The notes: generated from the sequence alone by a model not told the origin. Shown: positions 19,263 through 28,689, counted from the stretch's first letter. The stretch: DNA of 64,000 nucleotides from Akkermansia sp. N21116 (GCF_029854705.2 NZ_CP139035.1:2170001-2234000), one strand, 5' to 3'. A program made the numbers and translations.

Positions 19263-19937
19263 ATGATGCATGAGATGATCATATTGTGGCTGGAGTGGGT
19301 TCACGGGATTGGGTATGTAGGAATTTTTCTATTGATGGCGATGGAGAGTTCTATTTGCCCGGTTCCAAGTGAGGTGGTGGTGATTCCGGCGGCAATAGCT
19401 TCTACGCAAGGTCATTTGAATTTTTGGGGAGTCATTTTTGTTGCCGCTCTCGGGACATGGGCCGGTTCCGCACTGACGTATTGGTTTGCGTTGATTGTGG
19501 GACGTCCTCTTATTTTGAAGTACGGAAAGTACATATTCATGCCTCCTGGTGAATTGGCGCGAGCCGAGGTGTTCATGGAACGCTATGAAAAGGGCGCTAT
19601 TTTCTTTTCCCGCCTGCTGCCTGTCGTACGGCATTTGATTTCTATTCCGGCAGGGCTGATACGGATGAATTTCTGGGCATTTTCCCTGTATACCTTTGTC
19701 GGATCGTTTCTTTGGTGCTGGGTACTTGCCTGGTACGGTCAGAGGATGGGCCTCAACAATCCTCACATGCTGGATAACCCGGAAGAATTCATCCGCACAG
19801 CCAAGGCTGAAAGCCTCGAAATCACCATTTTGTCCTTTGTGATCGCGGTTCTGTACTTCGTGATGCTGCGTGTGACGGATCCTTCCCGTAAAAAGAAAAA
19901 GGAAGAGGTTGCCTCCAATACGGATTCTTCACTGTGA
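19263..19937 (+). CDS. DedA family membrane protein (VTT domain)
   Basis: A 224-residue inner-membrane protein of the DedA/SNARE-associated family, linked in other bacteria to lipid carrier recycling and envelope homeostasis. The hallmark segments are present: ESSICPVPSEVVVIPAA near residues 29-45 (re-entrant loop with the acidic residue), GTWAGSALTYWFALIVGRP, and FFSRLLPVVRHLISIPAGLIRM (the conserved Arg-Pro...His...PAG motif). Several hydrophobic helices and a basic C-terminal tail (RKKKKEE) follow. The gene stands alone, divergent from gap. Which lipid it handles cannot be inferred. Confidence 0.9.
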   Translation: MMHEMIILWLEWVHGIGYVGIFLLMAMESSICPVPSEVVVIPAAIASTQGHLNFWGVIFVAALGTWAGSALTYWFALIVGRPLILKYGKYIFMPPGELARAEVFMERYEKGAIFFSRLLPVVRHLISIPAGLIRMNFWAFSLYTFVGSFLWCWVLAWYGQRMGLNNPHMLDNPEEFIRTAKAESLEITILSFVIAVLYFVMLRVTDPSRKKKKEEVASNTDSSL

Positions 19938-20373
19938 AAAACTGCATCCCACTTGTAGATGGAGATGCCTAAATAGATGATGCCGAGCAGGGGAAACACG
20001 GCCAGATACTTCAGATTCTTCCTGAAGCAAAAACAGATGAGATAACCACACAGGGTCCGGAAAAAAACGAATGACGACTGTTGTGGCGATAACTCCGGGT
20101 TAGTAAGTGCGCAAGGATGGGGAACATGGATGATTGTTATGTTACTCGTCTCTTGCAAGATGGCGAATTGGATGCCTTGTCATCCAAAAACGTTATCGAA
20201 CATCTGCCCCACGCATCATTGACATGAGTTATCGAGATTAGGAACGTTTGTTAACAGAATCGGAATATACTGCTTCGAAAAAAATGCACCTTGACTTTTT
20301 TTGATTTGTTGTAATTGTATGAAAATTGACCTAAAGGAATTTTTGTGAGAACACAAAAATAGAGATCTGAACA
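19938..20373. other. Intergenic stretch without a supported gene
   Basis: About 436 bases between dedA and a small secreted-protein locus. A minus-strand ORF (19763-20158) overlaps the end of dedA and encodes a hydrophobic FPLLGIIYLGISIY stretch, but most of it is antisense to a real gene and it has no clear start, so it is not called. An AT-rich segment around 20280-20370 probably contains the promoter of the next gene. Confidence 0.4.
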
Positions 20374-20825
20374 ATGATGGAAATACTCACCAACAAATAT
20401 TTTTTATTCTCTGTTTGTATTCCGTTTCTTCTGAGTCATGCGCAAACGAATCCCCCGTTTCCATTTCAGCTCCGGTAGTTGACCGAACAAAAGTCGAACA
20501 GGTGAAAATGCCGCCTCCCGAGATTTCTACAGCTATTGCTTCAGCATGGATGGAGCAGCATATTAGAGAAATGGAATCAATTAAACCAGGCTCTTCCGTT
20601 GCTGAACTACAGAAGTTATTTGTGAGTGAAGACGGACTTTTTTCAAATACGCGTATTTTTAAGTACCGTCAGTGTCCTGAGATCAAGATTCAAGTAACGA
20701 TTGATGAAAAAAATGGTAACGGAAGAGATATGTGGTCGAGTGATTCTCAAGTCAAGATACAAAAAGTTTCGTTGCCTTATTTAAGTGATTTTGTCGGTTT
20801 TCTGCAACGTGGCCTTTTAAACTGA
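20374..20825 (+). pseudogene. Small secreted protein, probably frameshifted
   Basis: The main frame from a TTG at 20415 gives 136 residues. Its core (IKPGSSVAELQKLFVSEDGL, then FKYRQCPEIKIQVTI and VQKVSLPYL-like ends) resembles a widespread small family of unknown function, as far as I recall, with a GM(T/S)...EL...F..EGGL and a Y..CP.IKV pattern. That frame has no good start or signal peptide. A credible signal peptide (MMEILTNKYFLFSVCIPFLL, then SHAQ) begins at ATG 20374 but in another frame, which stops at about 20478. A one-base indel between about 20415 and 20475 would join them. It ends 9 bases inside the convergent M60 gene. Confidence 0.5.
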
Positions 20826-22553
20826 CCGTGTTCCGTAAACAAGCGTACGTTTGCCGTCCCAGGAGACGGCTTCGATGCGGGTGGAGCCTTCCGGGTAGGG
20901 AACAATGGTGTATGTTTTGTCCGGGGAACCGGTGTAGAGGATGGAAATGCGTTCCAGCTTGTCTCCTTTGTAGGTTTCAAAAACGGTGACGTTTTTCCAG
21001 GCATCAGCTGAAATATTCAAGTTGCCTTCTCCTGCGGTAATTCCTTGTTCGTATTGCCCTGAGACGGGCAATTTTTCCTTATAGGCTTTGACGCTTCCAG
21101 AGGTCATGTAGTGGATGACCGGGCTTTCGGGTTGGGGGTACTTGGACGCGTAGGCAACGACATCGTCGCAATCCTTCTGCGTGATAGTGAGTTGGTAGTC
21201 GCCGTAGTCACGTATGTTGCGGTCGATAGGCGTGAGCATGCCGCTGGCTTTGAAGAATCCGGTAAGGTTTTGCCGGGTAGCGTCGCAGAGGTTTTTCAGG
21301 AAATTGGTATGGAGTTGTCCGTGGCTTATGCCGGATTCATCCGTCTGGCGCACTTTCTGGAAGATGTCCGGTAGAAAATCAGGATTGCCCTTGCCGGCTA
21401 CCTGGAAATAGAGCATGAGCTGCCAGAGCGGACAGAGCTTCACAAAGTGGTCGCCGTTGCCGCGTTCGTAGTCCTTCATTTTGTCCGGCCCCTTGAGAGC
21501 GATCCAGGGCTCTCCGGCGATGACGGCACTGTTAAGGTAGGCATTGAAGCGCCCTCCTTCGACGCGGTTGCCGAAGGTATCATCCTTTTTGTGATGTTCG
21601 AGGTTGATGTATTCCGGACTGAAGAGATACTTGGTCCAGATGGAATAGATATTGTTGGTGGTCTCTCCTGTGCCGGCCCATTTCATGCCGGGACGCACCT
21701 GGTTGACATGACCGAATTCGTGAGCGATGCCCCAGGGATCCTTTTTGATCGCGGCGATGTTGGCGAGGTTTTTCATGGTATTGTTGTGGAAGGCGGCTCC
21801 ATAGCCGTCGGCATGCATGAATCCCTTCCAAATGACGCGTCCGAACATGTGGTTTTTCGGACGGCATTTATATTTGTCCAGTCCCATGATTTCCTGTTGA
21901 ATGGAGATGATGCGGTCATAGATGCCGATGAGGCCGAGACCGTCGCCGGGGCATTGTTCCCGGAGGGCTGCGACCGGGTAGGCAAGCTGGACGTATTTGC
22001 CTCGGATGTCGAGAATGGGCGATGTGGCCGAGGCGAGAAGGTTTTTCCAGTCCCGGTTGGTGTGCCGGGAGGAATCGAAGTATCCGTTGACGGTGCCGCC
22101 GGCAATAGAGATGGTGACGGGGCGTGAGGTCTTGTATTTGTCCGTGAAGTAGCTGATGTAGCCGTGGCCGGAGTTTTTGGCGACGATCGTATTTTTTCCG
22201 CTTTTGAGGGGGTAGGAGCTGTCCTGCATGCGCTCCGTGCTGAAGTCCGTGATGCGCAATTCCAGCGTTTGTCCCTGAAGGGGGGCGACATCCAGAGTGA
22301 TTGTTTCTCCTGCCGCGAAAGCAATGCCCGTCGGGTTTTCAAATTGACTGTAGGAATTTGTTTTGAGCTGTGCCGCAGTGGATTTGACGGGCGGGTAGGC
22401 GATATAACTCTGCGTTCTGAATTGCTTCTGGAACGGTGACGGTTCCTGCATTGCCGAAGTTTGAAGGGGAGTATCTGCCGCTAGGACGATACTGGAAGCA
22501 AGGATACCCGGGAGAAAGGCGGAAAGGAGAAGGAGGGGAAGAGAGGGTTTCAT
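20817..22553 (-). CDS. Secreted M60-family zinc metallopeptidase
   Basis: A 578-residue exported peptidase of the M60/enhancin-like superfamily, whose characterised gut members cleave mucin-type O-glycoproteins. The zinc site HEFGH is at about residues 278-282, with the downstream Glu at about 297 in GTGETTNN, matching HExxH-x(8-28)-E. Residues 45-150 look like a beta-sandwich (LDVAPLQGQTLELRITDF), and the C terminus carries another beta-rich region. A signal peptide starts at the ATG at 22553 (MKPSLPLLLLSAFLPGILAS). The frame extends upstream to 22616, but that would bury the signal sequence. It is divergent from the methyltransferase gene. A mucin-degrading role is inference from the family and the apparent host. 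Confidence 0.85.
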   Translation of the reverse strand: MKPSLPLLLLSAFLPGILASSIVLAADTPLQTSAMQEPSPFQKQFRTQSYIAYPPVKSTAAQLKTNSYSQFENPTGIAFAAGETITLDVAPLQGQTLELRITDFSTERMQDSSYPLKSGKNTIVAKNSGHGYISYFTDKYKTSRPVTISIAGGTVNGYFDSSRHTNRDWKNLLASATSPILDIRGKYVQLAYPVAALREQCPGDGLGLIGIYDRIISIQQEIMGLDKYKCRPKNHMFGRVIWKGFMHADGYGAAFHNNTMKNLANIAAIKKDPWGIAHEFGHVNQVRPGMKWAGTGETTNNIYSIWTKYLFSPEYINLEHHKKDDTFGNRVEGGRFNAYLNSAVIAGEPWIALKGPDKMKDYERGNGDHFVKLCPLWQLMLYFQVAGKGNPDFLPDIFQKVRQTDESGISHGQLHTNFLKNLCDATRQNLTGFFKASGMLTPIDRNIRDYGDYQLTITQKDCDDVVAYASKYPQPESPVIHYMTSGSVKAYKEKLPVSGQYEQGITAGEGNLNISADAWKNVTVFETYKGDKLERISILYTGSPDKTYTIVPYPEGSTRIEAVSWDGKRTLVYGTRSV

Positions 22554-22671
22554 GAAAAAGAAATGGAAAGAATTACGTCCATAATACGGATGCTTCCTGG
22601 TAATTCTATCAGGCATGCGTGCTAGTTTTCAATTGCCCGTTGTACGGGGATGGGGTAGAGTGAACTTACTT

Positions 22672-23856
22672 ATGGCAGGTTTGGTTGTAGCTCCACGGGC
22701 AAGAATATTTCAGGGTCACGATTGGGTGTATGGTACGGAAGTGCGCAAGGTGTTTGGGGATCCCCAGCCGGGCGATGTGGTTGCATTAAGGGATTTTAAG
22801 GACCACTTTTTGGGATCCGCGATTTTCAATCCTCATTCTCAGATTGTCGCCCGCAGATTTTCCCGAAGGAAGCAAAAGCTGGACAGGGATTTCTTCTTCC
22901 GTCGCATCAGCCAGTCGATTGATGTGCGCAACCGCCTGATGCCGGGCGAGAAATTACGCCGTTTGGTCTGGAGCGAATCCGATGGTTTGCCGGGGTTGAT
23001 CGTGGATCAGTACGCCCGCTATCTTGTTGTACAGGCTCTAACGGTTGCCATGGAAATGCGGCTGGATTTGATTGGCGATGTGTTGCAGGAATTGTTGGAG
23101 CCGGAAGGCATCATCGTCCGCAACGATTCCCCGATGCTGGCCGCTGAAGGGCTGGAGCCTTTTACGGGAATGCTGACAGGTACGGCTCCGATGCCTTTTG
23201 AAGCCAGTGGACGCGGGGTGCGCTTCCTCGTGGATCTTGAGTTTGGTCAAAAGACGGGGCTGTATCTCGACCAATTGGATAATTACGCCGCCGTGGCCGA
23301 ATTTGCCCGAGGCAAGCGAGTGCTGGATTGCTTCTGCAACCAGGGAGGCTTTGCCCTGGCCTGCGCCCTTGCCGGAGCGGAGCAGGTGACGGCAGTCGAT
23401 GTTTCAGAGGAGGCGGTTGCCGCCGTGCGCCGGAATGCCACGCTGAACGGGGTGGAGGTGGAGGCCGTGGCTGACAATGCCTTCGACTTCCTCAAGAGCG
23501 AGTCGAACAGGGTGCGCGAAGGCGCCGAACCGAAGTGGGACTTGATTATTCTCGATCCCCCCTCGTTTACACGCAGCAAGAAGTCCCTCCACGATGCGAT
23601 GCGCGGGTACAAGGAAATCCACCTCCGCGCGATGAAGATGTTGGCTCCGGGAGGAATTTTATCCACATTCTGCTGTTCTCATCATGCCAGTGCCGAGTTG
23701 TTCCAGGACAGCATCCGCGAGGCGGCAATCGATGCTCCGGCTACATTGCGTTTGATGGCGCGGCACGGTCAGAGGCCCGATCATCCGGTGTTGCTCAACT
23801 TGCCGGAAACGGAATATCTTAAGGGATTTACTTTCGAACTTCTTCCGGGGCGCTGA
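22672..23856 (+). CDS. Class I rRNA large-subunit methyltransferase, RlmI-like
   Basis: About 394 residues. The N-terminal PUA-like domain (PRARIFQGHDWVYGTEV..., PGDVVALRDFKDHFLGSAIFN) is followed by the EEHEE-like linker and a Rossmann methyltransferase domain: motif I VLDCFCNQGGFALACALAGA, VTAVDVSEEAV (acidic SAM contact) and the catalytic LIILDPPSF motif. These place it with RlmI/RlmK-type 23S rRNA cytosine-5 methyltransferases. The DPPSF loop and the later FCCSHH, in place of the usual CSxH, are consistent with a cysteine-dependent m5C mechanism. ATG 22672 fits the domain start. An upstream ATG at 22615 would add 19 residues. Confidence 0.87.
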   Translation: MAGLVVAPRARIFQGHDWVYGTEVRKVFGDPQPGDVVALRDFKDHFLGSAIFNPHSQIVARRFSRRKQKLDRDFFFRRISQSIDVRNRLMPGEKLRRLVWSESDGLPGLIVDQYARYLVVQALTVAMEMRLDLIGDVLQELLEPEGIIVRNDSPMLAAEGLEPFTGMLTGTAPMPFEASGRGVRFLVDLEFGQKTGLYLDQLDNYAAVAEFARGKRVLDCFCNQGGFALACALAGAEQVTAVDVSEEAVAAVRRNATLNGVEVEAVADNAFDFLKSESNRVREGAEPKWDLIILDPPSFTRSKKSLHDAMRGYKEIHLRAMKMLAPGGILSTFCCSHHASAELFQDSIREAAIDAPATLRLMARHGQRPDHPVLLNLPETEYLKGFTFELLPGR

Positions 23857-23882
23857 TCCCCAGCCTCCTCGTTTTCGCTTCC

Positions 23883-24341
23883 ATGGAGCCCGGCTGGACA
23901 ATCCGTGAAATTCCCCCCGGTGAGCGTGAGCCATTCTTGCCTTTGCTGATTTTGGCCGATCCTGATGAAACCGTCGTACGGAAGTATTGGGAGGAGGGCT
24001 CTATGTGGGCTCTTTTCGTCAAAGGTGTCCCGGTGTGCGAAGCTCTGGTCATCCCGGGAGAAGGGGATGCCTGCGAACTGAAAAATCTGGCCACGCGCGA
24101 GCGGGATTGGGGCAGGGGGTATGCCCGTGCCCTGCTGGGGTACGTGTTTAAGGCCTGTTCCGCCTATTGGAAAACCATGTATGTGGGTACCTCCGACAGT
24201 GGCCGTGCATTTTATTCCGGATTCGGTTTTATCTCATCGCATGTCGTGAAGAATTTTTTCATCGACAATTATGCGGAACCGATCATGGAAAACGGTGTCC
24301 GATGTATCGATATGTTCTATTTGAGGAAGGAACTGGACTAA
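23883..24341 (+). CDS. GNAT-family N-acetyltransferase
   Basis: A 152-residue acetyl-CoA-dependent acetyltransferase. The acetyl-CoA pyrophosphate-binding motif (Q/R-x-x-G-x-G/A) appears as RERDWGRGYARALLGYV, preceded by the beta-strand CELKNLATRE and followed by TSDSGRAFYSGFGF, the usual GNAT motif B. The substrate is unknown. It is 26 bases downstream of the methyltransferase gene and probably co-transcribed. It converges on holB with a 12-base gap. Confidence 0.85.
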   Translation: MEPGWTIREIPPGEREPFLPLLILADPDETVVRKYWEEGSMWALFVKGVPVCEALVIPGEGDACELKNLATRERDWGRGYARALLGYVFKACSAYWKTMYVGTSDSGRAFYSGFGFISSHVVKNFFIDNYAEPIMENGVRCIDMFYLRKELD

Positions 24342-24353
24342 CCCCGGAGAATA

Positions 24354-25340
24354 TCAAACATTCAGATTACCTAAGGCCTCCAGAAGGTGGACATCCATGC
24401 AGAGTCCTTCATGAACATTGAATTTAAGGTCGGCACGGAGTTGTTCGACTCCTTTCATGCGCTGGAGGATTTCCGGTACGGGCATTGTCCGGGCTAGCTG
24501 GGTAACGCCCGGATGCATGGGTTCCGTCGACGGAGCCCCCGAGGCGATGGCGGCAGCCTGACCGAACCATAGAATCATCAGGTCGATTGCCTGGTCGCGT
24601 TCCGCCAGGTATTCGGTTTCAATCAACGCAGCATTCAGATCCTTGTTTTGTGACTCCCAGTTGGACGTATCCGTCGCTTGGGCGATGGCCTTGGATTCTT
24701 CCTTGAGAGACTGCGTCATTCTTTTGGTGATGTCCGCCTTTCGGCGTCCGAGTAGCTCCAGAAGAACTGAGCGGAATGAAAGGGCGGCCAGATCGTCTCC
24801 CATGTGTTCGGTGGCTTCTGCCCAGGCGGGGAGGATTTCCTGCTGGACGGGAGTAAGCCGGATACTACCTCCGGGAGAAAACAGGGGAACGTTGATGCAG
24901 CGCGATATGATCGTGGGAAGCAATTGCTCCGGTTGTGACGTTACAAGGATGATCAGCGTCTGGTTGGGAGGTTCTTCCAGAGTTTTCAGGAAAGCATTGG
25001 CCGCTTCGTCATTCATGCGTTCCGCTTCCAGGATAACAACGATTTTATGGTGGTTTGCATCGGCTTTCTGCTGGAGGAAGGGTTCCACGGATCGGATATC
25101 GTCGATCAGGATCTTTCTGGACTTGGACCTGGGACGGACGAGGCGCATGTATTCATCGCGGATGGCTTCCAGAGAATCTCCCTTGGTTTCCTCGTTAATC
25201 AGACGGATCATTCCCAGGACGAGCTTGTGAGTTCCGGAGGCCTCGTCCCCGATGACGAGAAGGGCGTGGGGGAAACGTCCGCTGGCATAGGCGGTGGAGA
25301 GGAGCTGGCTGGCCTGTGGTTCCGTGAACGACATGGGCAC
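24354..25340 (-). CDS. holB: DNA polymerase III delta-prime-like clamp-loader subunit
   Basis: A 328-residue AAA+ protein resembling the delta-prime subunit of the replication clamp loader. Visible elements are [20 protein letters not shown] at the N terminus (a degenerate P-loop, as usual in delta-prime), [37 protein letters not shown] and [10 protein letters not shown], the conserved SRC motif that forms the arginine-finger region. The classical Walker A lysine-serine pair is missing, consistent with a non-hydrolysing subunit. The C-terminal collar region is weakly conserved. The start could be either of two ATG codons (25340 or 25334). Confidence 0.85.
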   Translation of the reverse strand: MPMSFTEPQASQLLSTAYASGRFPHALLVIGDEASGTHKLVLGMIRLINEETKGDSLEAIRDEYMRLVRPRSKSRKILIDDIRSVEPFLQQKADANHHKIVVILEAERMNDEAANAFLKTLEEPPNQTLIILVTSQPEQLLPTIISRCINVPLFSPGGSIRLTPVQQEILPAWAEATEHMGDDLAALSFRSVLLELLGRRKADITKRMTQSLKEESKAIAQATDTSNWESQNKDLNAALIETEYLAERDQAIDLMILWFGQAAAIASGAPSTEPMHPGVTQLARTMPVPEILQRMKGVEQLRADLKFNVHEGLCMDVHLLEALGNLNV

Positions 25341-25405
25341 TATGGAAACGGTTTCATTGCGTCAGGGCAACAGAAAAGATTGGATGCTGGCAGATATTTC
25401 GTGTA

Positions 25406-25900
25406 ATGAGTCTTTCGGCTATGGATAACAACAAGCAAACTGACCAGATCGTTTTTACGGCCCGAACTGCAACAGACGTGGAAAAAGGCCTTGATTTCGC
25501 TCCTAAATTTGATGCGAACGGATTGATTGCCGCAATGGCCGTGGATCACGTGACCCGCGAACCTCTGATGCTGGCCTACATGAATGAAGAATCTCTTAAA
25601 ATGACTCTTGCTCTCGGAGAAGCCGTCTATTATTCCCGCAGCCGTCAGGAAATATGGCACAAGGGAGCGACCAGCGGCCATGTCCAGAAAATCAAGCAGA
25701 TCCTTGTGGACTGTGATCAGGATGCCCTGATTCTTCTGGTAGATCAAGTTGGCGCCGGAGCCTGTCACACCGGCCACCACTCCTGCTTCTACCGTTCCGT
25801 TCCGTTCGGTAGCCAGGTCGAACCGGGTAAGCCGGTTACTCTTGCTCTGGCCGAGGAAGGTTTGGCTTTTGATGCCGAAGCCGTCTATGGGAAGCATTGA
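25406..25900 (+). CDS. hisI: Phosphoribosyl-AMP cyclohydrolase
   Basis: Hydrolyses the adenine ring of phosphoribosyl-AMP, the third step of histidine synthesis. Diagnostic segments are [40 protein letters not shown] and the zinc/magnesium motifs [20 protein letters not shown] with [11 protein letters not shown]. The protein is 164 residues, somewhat longer than stand-alone HisI, with a lengthened N terminus (ATG at 25421 is an alternative) and a C-terminal tail. No HisE domain is present. The gene is not in a visible his operon; it precedes bamD by 81 bases. Confidence 0.95.
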   Translation: MSLSAMDNNKQTDQIVFTARTATDVEKGLDFAPKFDANGLIAAMAVDHVTREPLMLAYMNEESLKMTLALGEAVYYSRSRQEIWHKGATSGHVQKIKQILVDCDQDALILLVDQVGAGACHTGHHSCFYRSVPFGSQVEPGKPVTLALAEEGLAFDAEAVYGKH

Positions 25901-25981
25901 TATCCGGCACTTTTGTCAACTCTGCTTCTCTGAAGAATCGGGCTTGATGCCGCTTCTAGATTCAGCTAATAAAAAACGTCC

Positions 25982-26926
25982 ATGAACAAGGCTTTTCTGT
26001 TAATCGGTTGTTTGGCCGGTTCCTTTCTTCTTACCCAGTGTAGTTCGGATGCCCCGCCTCCTGCCGGGTCACTTCGTCTCATTGATCCTCTGGCTCAAAA
26101 ATATTGGTCCGAGGCTCAGGCCTGCGAATCCAAAAATGATTGGAACGGCGCGATCAAACGATATAGGAGGCTGGCTCGGTACTGTCCTCTTGCCCCGGAA
26201 GCGCCTCAGGCCAAATTCCGCCAGGCCCAACTATATGAATCATTGGGTGAGCCCATGGATGCATTTGACACGTACCAATTCGTAATTGATCGCTATCCGA
26301 ATACGCCTCTCTACAGTGCCGCATTGAACGCGCAGAAGAACCTTGCTTATGCTGCTGCTCGCGGCGAGTTGACCAACAAGGTTTTGTGGTTGTTTGACGT
26401 CGGCATGGATCCTACGATTGTGGTCAAGTGGCTCAACAGTGTTTGTACCAATGCCCCTTATGCGGATACGGCTCCCGAGGCCATGAATCTCCTCGGGGAA
26501 TATCTGATGAAAAAAGGTCGTAATCTGGAAGCCATCGACACCTTCCAGAAGATTGTAGATAACTACCCCCATAGTCCCTATGCCCCTGGTGCCCAGCTCC
26601 AGGTGGCGGACTTGTACCGTGGTGCCCAGATTGAAGGCGACCGCAACCATGCCAACATCATGCGGGCCCAGGAAGCCTACGAAGATTATCTCCAGCGTTA
26701 TCCCGATACGGCTCATTCGTCCCATGCCAAGTCCGGGCTTGACGACATTCGACGCCAGCTTGTTGACCAAAAACTGAAAATCGGAGAGTACTATCTGAAT
26801 CGGATGAAAGATTACAACGCTGCCGTGTTTTGCTTCCAGGAAGTCGTTTCCCTGGAGGCGACGAACCCCGAAGCTGCCGCCAAGGCCAAAGATCATCTGA
26901 AATCCATGGGGGCTCCCGCCAAGTAA
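25982..26926 (+). CDS. bamD: BamD-like outer-membrane assembly lipoprotein (TPR)
   Basis: A 314-residue lipoprotein with a signal peptide and lipobox LLTQC (Cys20). The mature part is a series of TPR-like helical hairpins: YWSEAQACESKNDWNGAIKR, AKFRQAQLYESLGEPMDAFD, YPNTPLYSAALNAQKNLAYA, then YADTAPEAMNLLGEYLMKKG and KIVDNYPHSPYAPGAQLQVA. This layout matches BamD/YfiO, the periplasmic lipoprotein that works with BamA to insert beta-barrels. It is followed closely by an LptE-like gene, another outer-membrane biogenesis factor. The gene symbol rests on architecture; other TPR lipoproteins of the YbgF type are possible. Confidence 0.75.
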   Translation: MNKAFLLIGCLAGSFLLTQCSSDAPPPAGSLRLIDPLAQKYWSEAQACESKNDWNGAIKRYRRLARYCPLAPEAPQAKFRQAQLYESLGEPMDAFDTYQFVIDRYPNTPLYSAALNAQKNLAYAAARGELTNKVLWLFDVGMDPTIVVKWLNSVCTNAPYADTAPEAMNLLGEYLMKKGRNLEAIDTFQKIVDNYPHSPYAPGAQLQVADLYRGAQIEGDRNHANIMRAQEAYEDYLQRYPDTAHSSHAKSGLDDIRRQLVDQKLKIGEYYLNRMKDYNAAVFCFQEVVSLEATNPEAAAKAKDHLKSMGAPAK

Positions 26927-26943
26927 TCTTCCTGTTTGCCTTC

Positions 26944-27477
26944 ATGATGCCATCCTTCCGTCAACCCATGCGATATTTTCTCCTGTGCCTCCTGCCGGTG
27001 GTGACTGCTTTGTTATTCAGCTCATGTGGATACCATATCGGTGGGCTGAAACCCGTCGCCCTGAAGGATGTCCATTCTATTTCCGTCGGGGTGTTCACCA
27101 ACAACTCTCTTGAACCTCGGGCGGGTGCTATGGTTTCCAGTGCTATTGCGGAAGAAATCCAGACGGAAGGTACCTATTCTCTGCTTTCCTCCAAAAAGGC
27201 TGACGCACGGTTGGAAGGCAGCGTGGCTTCCATTGATTACATGCAGCTGCGTTCCAGCTACCAGGATACCTATAAGAGTATGGAAGTCGGATTGAAGTTG
27301 AATGTCAATTACAAGATTATCGACAACAAATCCAACAAAGTGCTCTGGACCAGCTCGGCAACGGCGGTATCCAGCTTGTTTAATGTCGGCAATCAGCAGT
27401 CCGCCAAGATGAATGCACTGTCGTATGCGACCCGGCTGGTAGCCCACGACATTTGCGGAGCCGTCAGTAACGGCTGA
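26944..27477 (+). CDS. lptE: LptE-like LPS-assembly lipoprotein
   Basis: A 177-residue lipoprotein, Cys28 in the lipobox FSSC, immediately followed by GYHIGG, the hallmark beginning of LptE-family proteins. The mature domain has the alternating pattern SISVGVFTNNSLEPRAG, then AIAEEIQTEGTYSLLSSKKA and ADARLEGSVASIDYM, as in LptE/RlpB, which plugs the LptD barrel in LPS export. The start codon is uncertain (26944, 26947 or 26968) because no clear ribosome-binding site is visible. It lies 17 bases after bamD, so the two are probably in one transcript. Confidence 0.8.
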   Translation: MMPSFRQPMRYFLLCLLPVVTALLFSSCGYHIGGLKPVALKDVHSISVGVFTNNSLEPRAGAMVSSAIAEEIQTEGTYSLLSSKKADARLEGSVASIDYMQLRSSYQDTYKSMEVGLKLNVNYKIIDNKSNKVLWTSSATAVSSLFNVGNQQSAKMNALSYATRLVAHDICGAVSNG

Positions 27478-27522
27478 CGGAAGATCTACGACAACACCTG
27501 AAAGTATCATACGGAGAACATC

Positions 27523-28242
27523 ATGTCCGAAGTCGCTTATTCCGTCTATTTCGTGCCCTTGCCGATCGGAAACCGGGAGGATATTACCCGGCGTGCTTTG
27601 GATGTACTTGCAAGCGTTGATACGATTGCCTGTGAAGATACCCGGCATACGGGATTGCTTCTGACCCATTATGGAATTCGCAAACCTCTCCTCAGCATGC
27701 ATGAACACAATGAAGCGGCCAGGGCCGGGGAAATTGTCCGAAGGGCTGCAGCGGGAGAACGTTTTGCCGTTGTGACGGATGCCGGAATGCCCGGCGTGAG
27801 CGATCCGGGCTACAGGTTGATTCAGGCGTTGAAAAAATCCGACGTCTGTTTCACTGTCTTGCCCGGGCCGTCTGCAGTTGTGACTGCCCTTGTCGGTTCC
27901 GGAATGCCGAGTGACGCCTTTTTCTTCGGCGGATTTCTTCCCGTCAAGTCGGGCAGGAAGGCGGCGTTGCTGCAAAAAGCGGTCGAAGCGGATTTTACAT
28001 CGATTTTCTACGAATCCCCGTTCCGTATCGTCAAAAGCATCCAGACCCTGGCGACAATTGATCCGGAAACTCCGATCTGCGTAGCAAGAGAATTGACCAA
28101 AACGTTTGAAACTTATCATCGCGGGACTGCTGCCGAACTTGCCGGGCAATTCGCGGAACGTCCTCCCAAAGGGGAAATTGTTCTCCTGATTGGGGGAATC
28201 AATGCCCGAGGAGGTAAAGCGAGGGACAACACAGAATTCTGA
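27523..28242 (+). CDS. rsmI: 16S rRNA (cytidine-1402-2'-O)-methyltransferase
   Basis: A 239-residue tetrapyrrole-methylase-fold enzyme that 2'-O-methylates C1402 in the ribosomal P site. Motifs are VPLPIGNREDITRRALDVL at the N terminus, ACEDTRHTGLLLTHYGI, SMHEHNE, VTDAGMPGVSDPGYRLIQA and LPGPSAVVTALVGSGMP, followed by FFGGFLP and FYESPFRI, all typical of RsmI. The C-terminal extension of longer RsmI proteins is absent, since the chain ends soon after GEIVLLIGG. Confidence 0.95.
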   Translation: MSEVAYSVYFVPLPIGNREDITRRALDVLASVDTIACEDTRHTGLLLTHYGIRKPLLSMHEHNEAARAGEIVRRAAAGERFAVVTDAGMPGVSDPGYRLIQALKKSDVCFTVLPGPSAVVTALVGSGMPSDAFFFGGFLPVKSGRKAALLQKAVEADFTSIFYESPFRIVKSIQTLATIDPETPICVARELTKTFETYHRGTAAELAGQFAERPPKGEIVLLIGGINARGGKARDNTEF

Positions 28243-28324
28243 CTCCGGGTTCGTGCCGAAGCATGATTCCGAAAGTGGAATGTCTCCTTGACTCTCCACT
28301 TTAAATGTGTTATACCGTAAGGTA

Positions 28325-28645
28325 ATGGAGATTGGAAAGAATGGGCATATTCCGCGGCGCTCTCCCGATGCGATTCGGAGTGAGATGCTTGTCGTGTTGT
28401 CTTGTGCCGATACGATTCTTTTCAACGACATTTTTGAGGGAGTCCTTGCAGCGATGAAAAGCAAGGGTATTTCCACCGGAGGGGAAGAGATACTGAGGTT
28501 GCGCATCTACGAGAAGCTTCAAACGCTTGTTTCCCAGGGAGCTCTTCAGAAAAAAGGCAAGGAATACAAGGTTTTGGGAAAGCTTTCCTCCATTCGCGAT
28601 GAGGAGGAAGAAAAGGGCTCCATTACTCCCCGAGGGTTCCTTTGA
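28325..28645 (+). CDS. Small hypothetical protein, possibly winged-helix
   Basis: A 106-residue protein from the ATG at 28325 (a GTG at 28307 would add six residues). I do not recognise a family. The sequence FEGVLAAMKSKGISTGGEEI, then LRIYEKLQTLVSQGALQKKG and KEYKVLGKL, has the helix-helix-wing rhythm of a small winged-helix protein, and the C terminus is acidic then basic. It sits alone between rsmI and the convergent kinase gene. No role is assigned. Confidence 0.6.
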   Translation: MEIGKNGHIPRRSPDAIRSEMLVVLSCADTILFNDIFEGVLAAMKSKGISTGGEEILRLRIYEKLQTLVSQGALQKKGKEYKVLGKLSSIRDEEEEKGSITPRGFL

Positions 28646-28689
28646 GATTCTCCCCGAATCATGGAGTACAGCGGTTGAGGAGTGTTCGT

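Noticed and set aside
19763-20158. Minus-strand ORF with a hydrophobic stretch after dedA
   Set aside because: Nearly half is antisense to dedA and there is no start signal or recognised family.
27022-28506. 494-codon minus-strand ORF opposite lptE and rsmI
   Set aside because: Antisense to two well-supported genes and has no recognisable domain.
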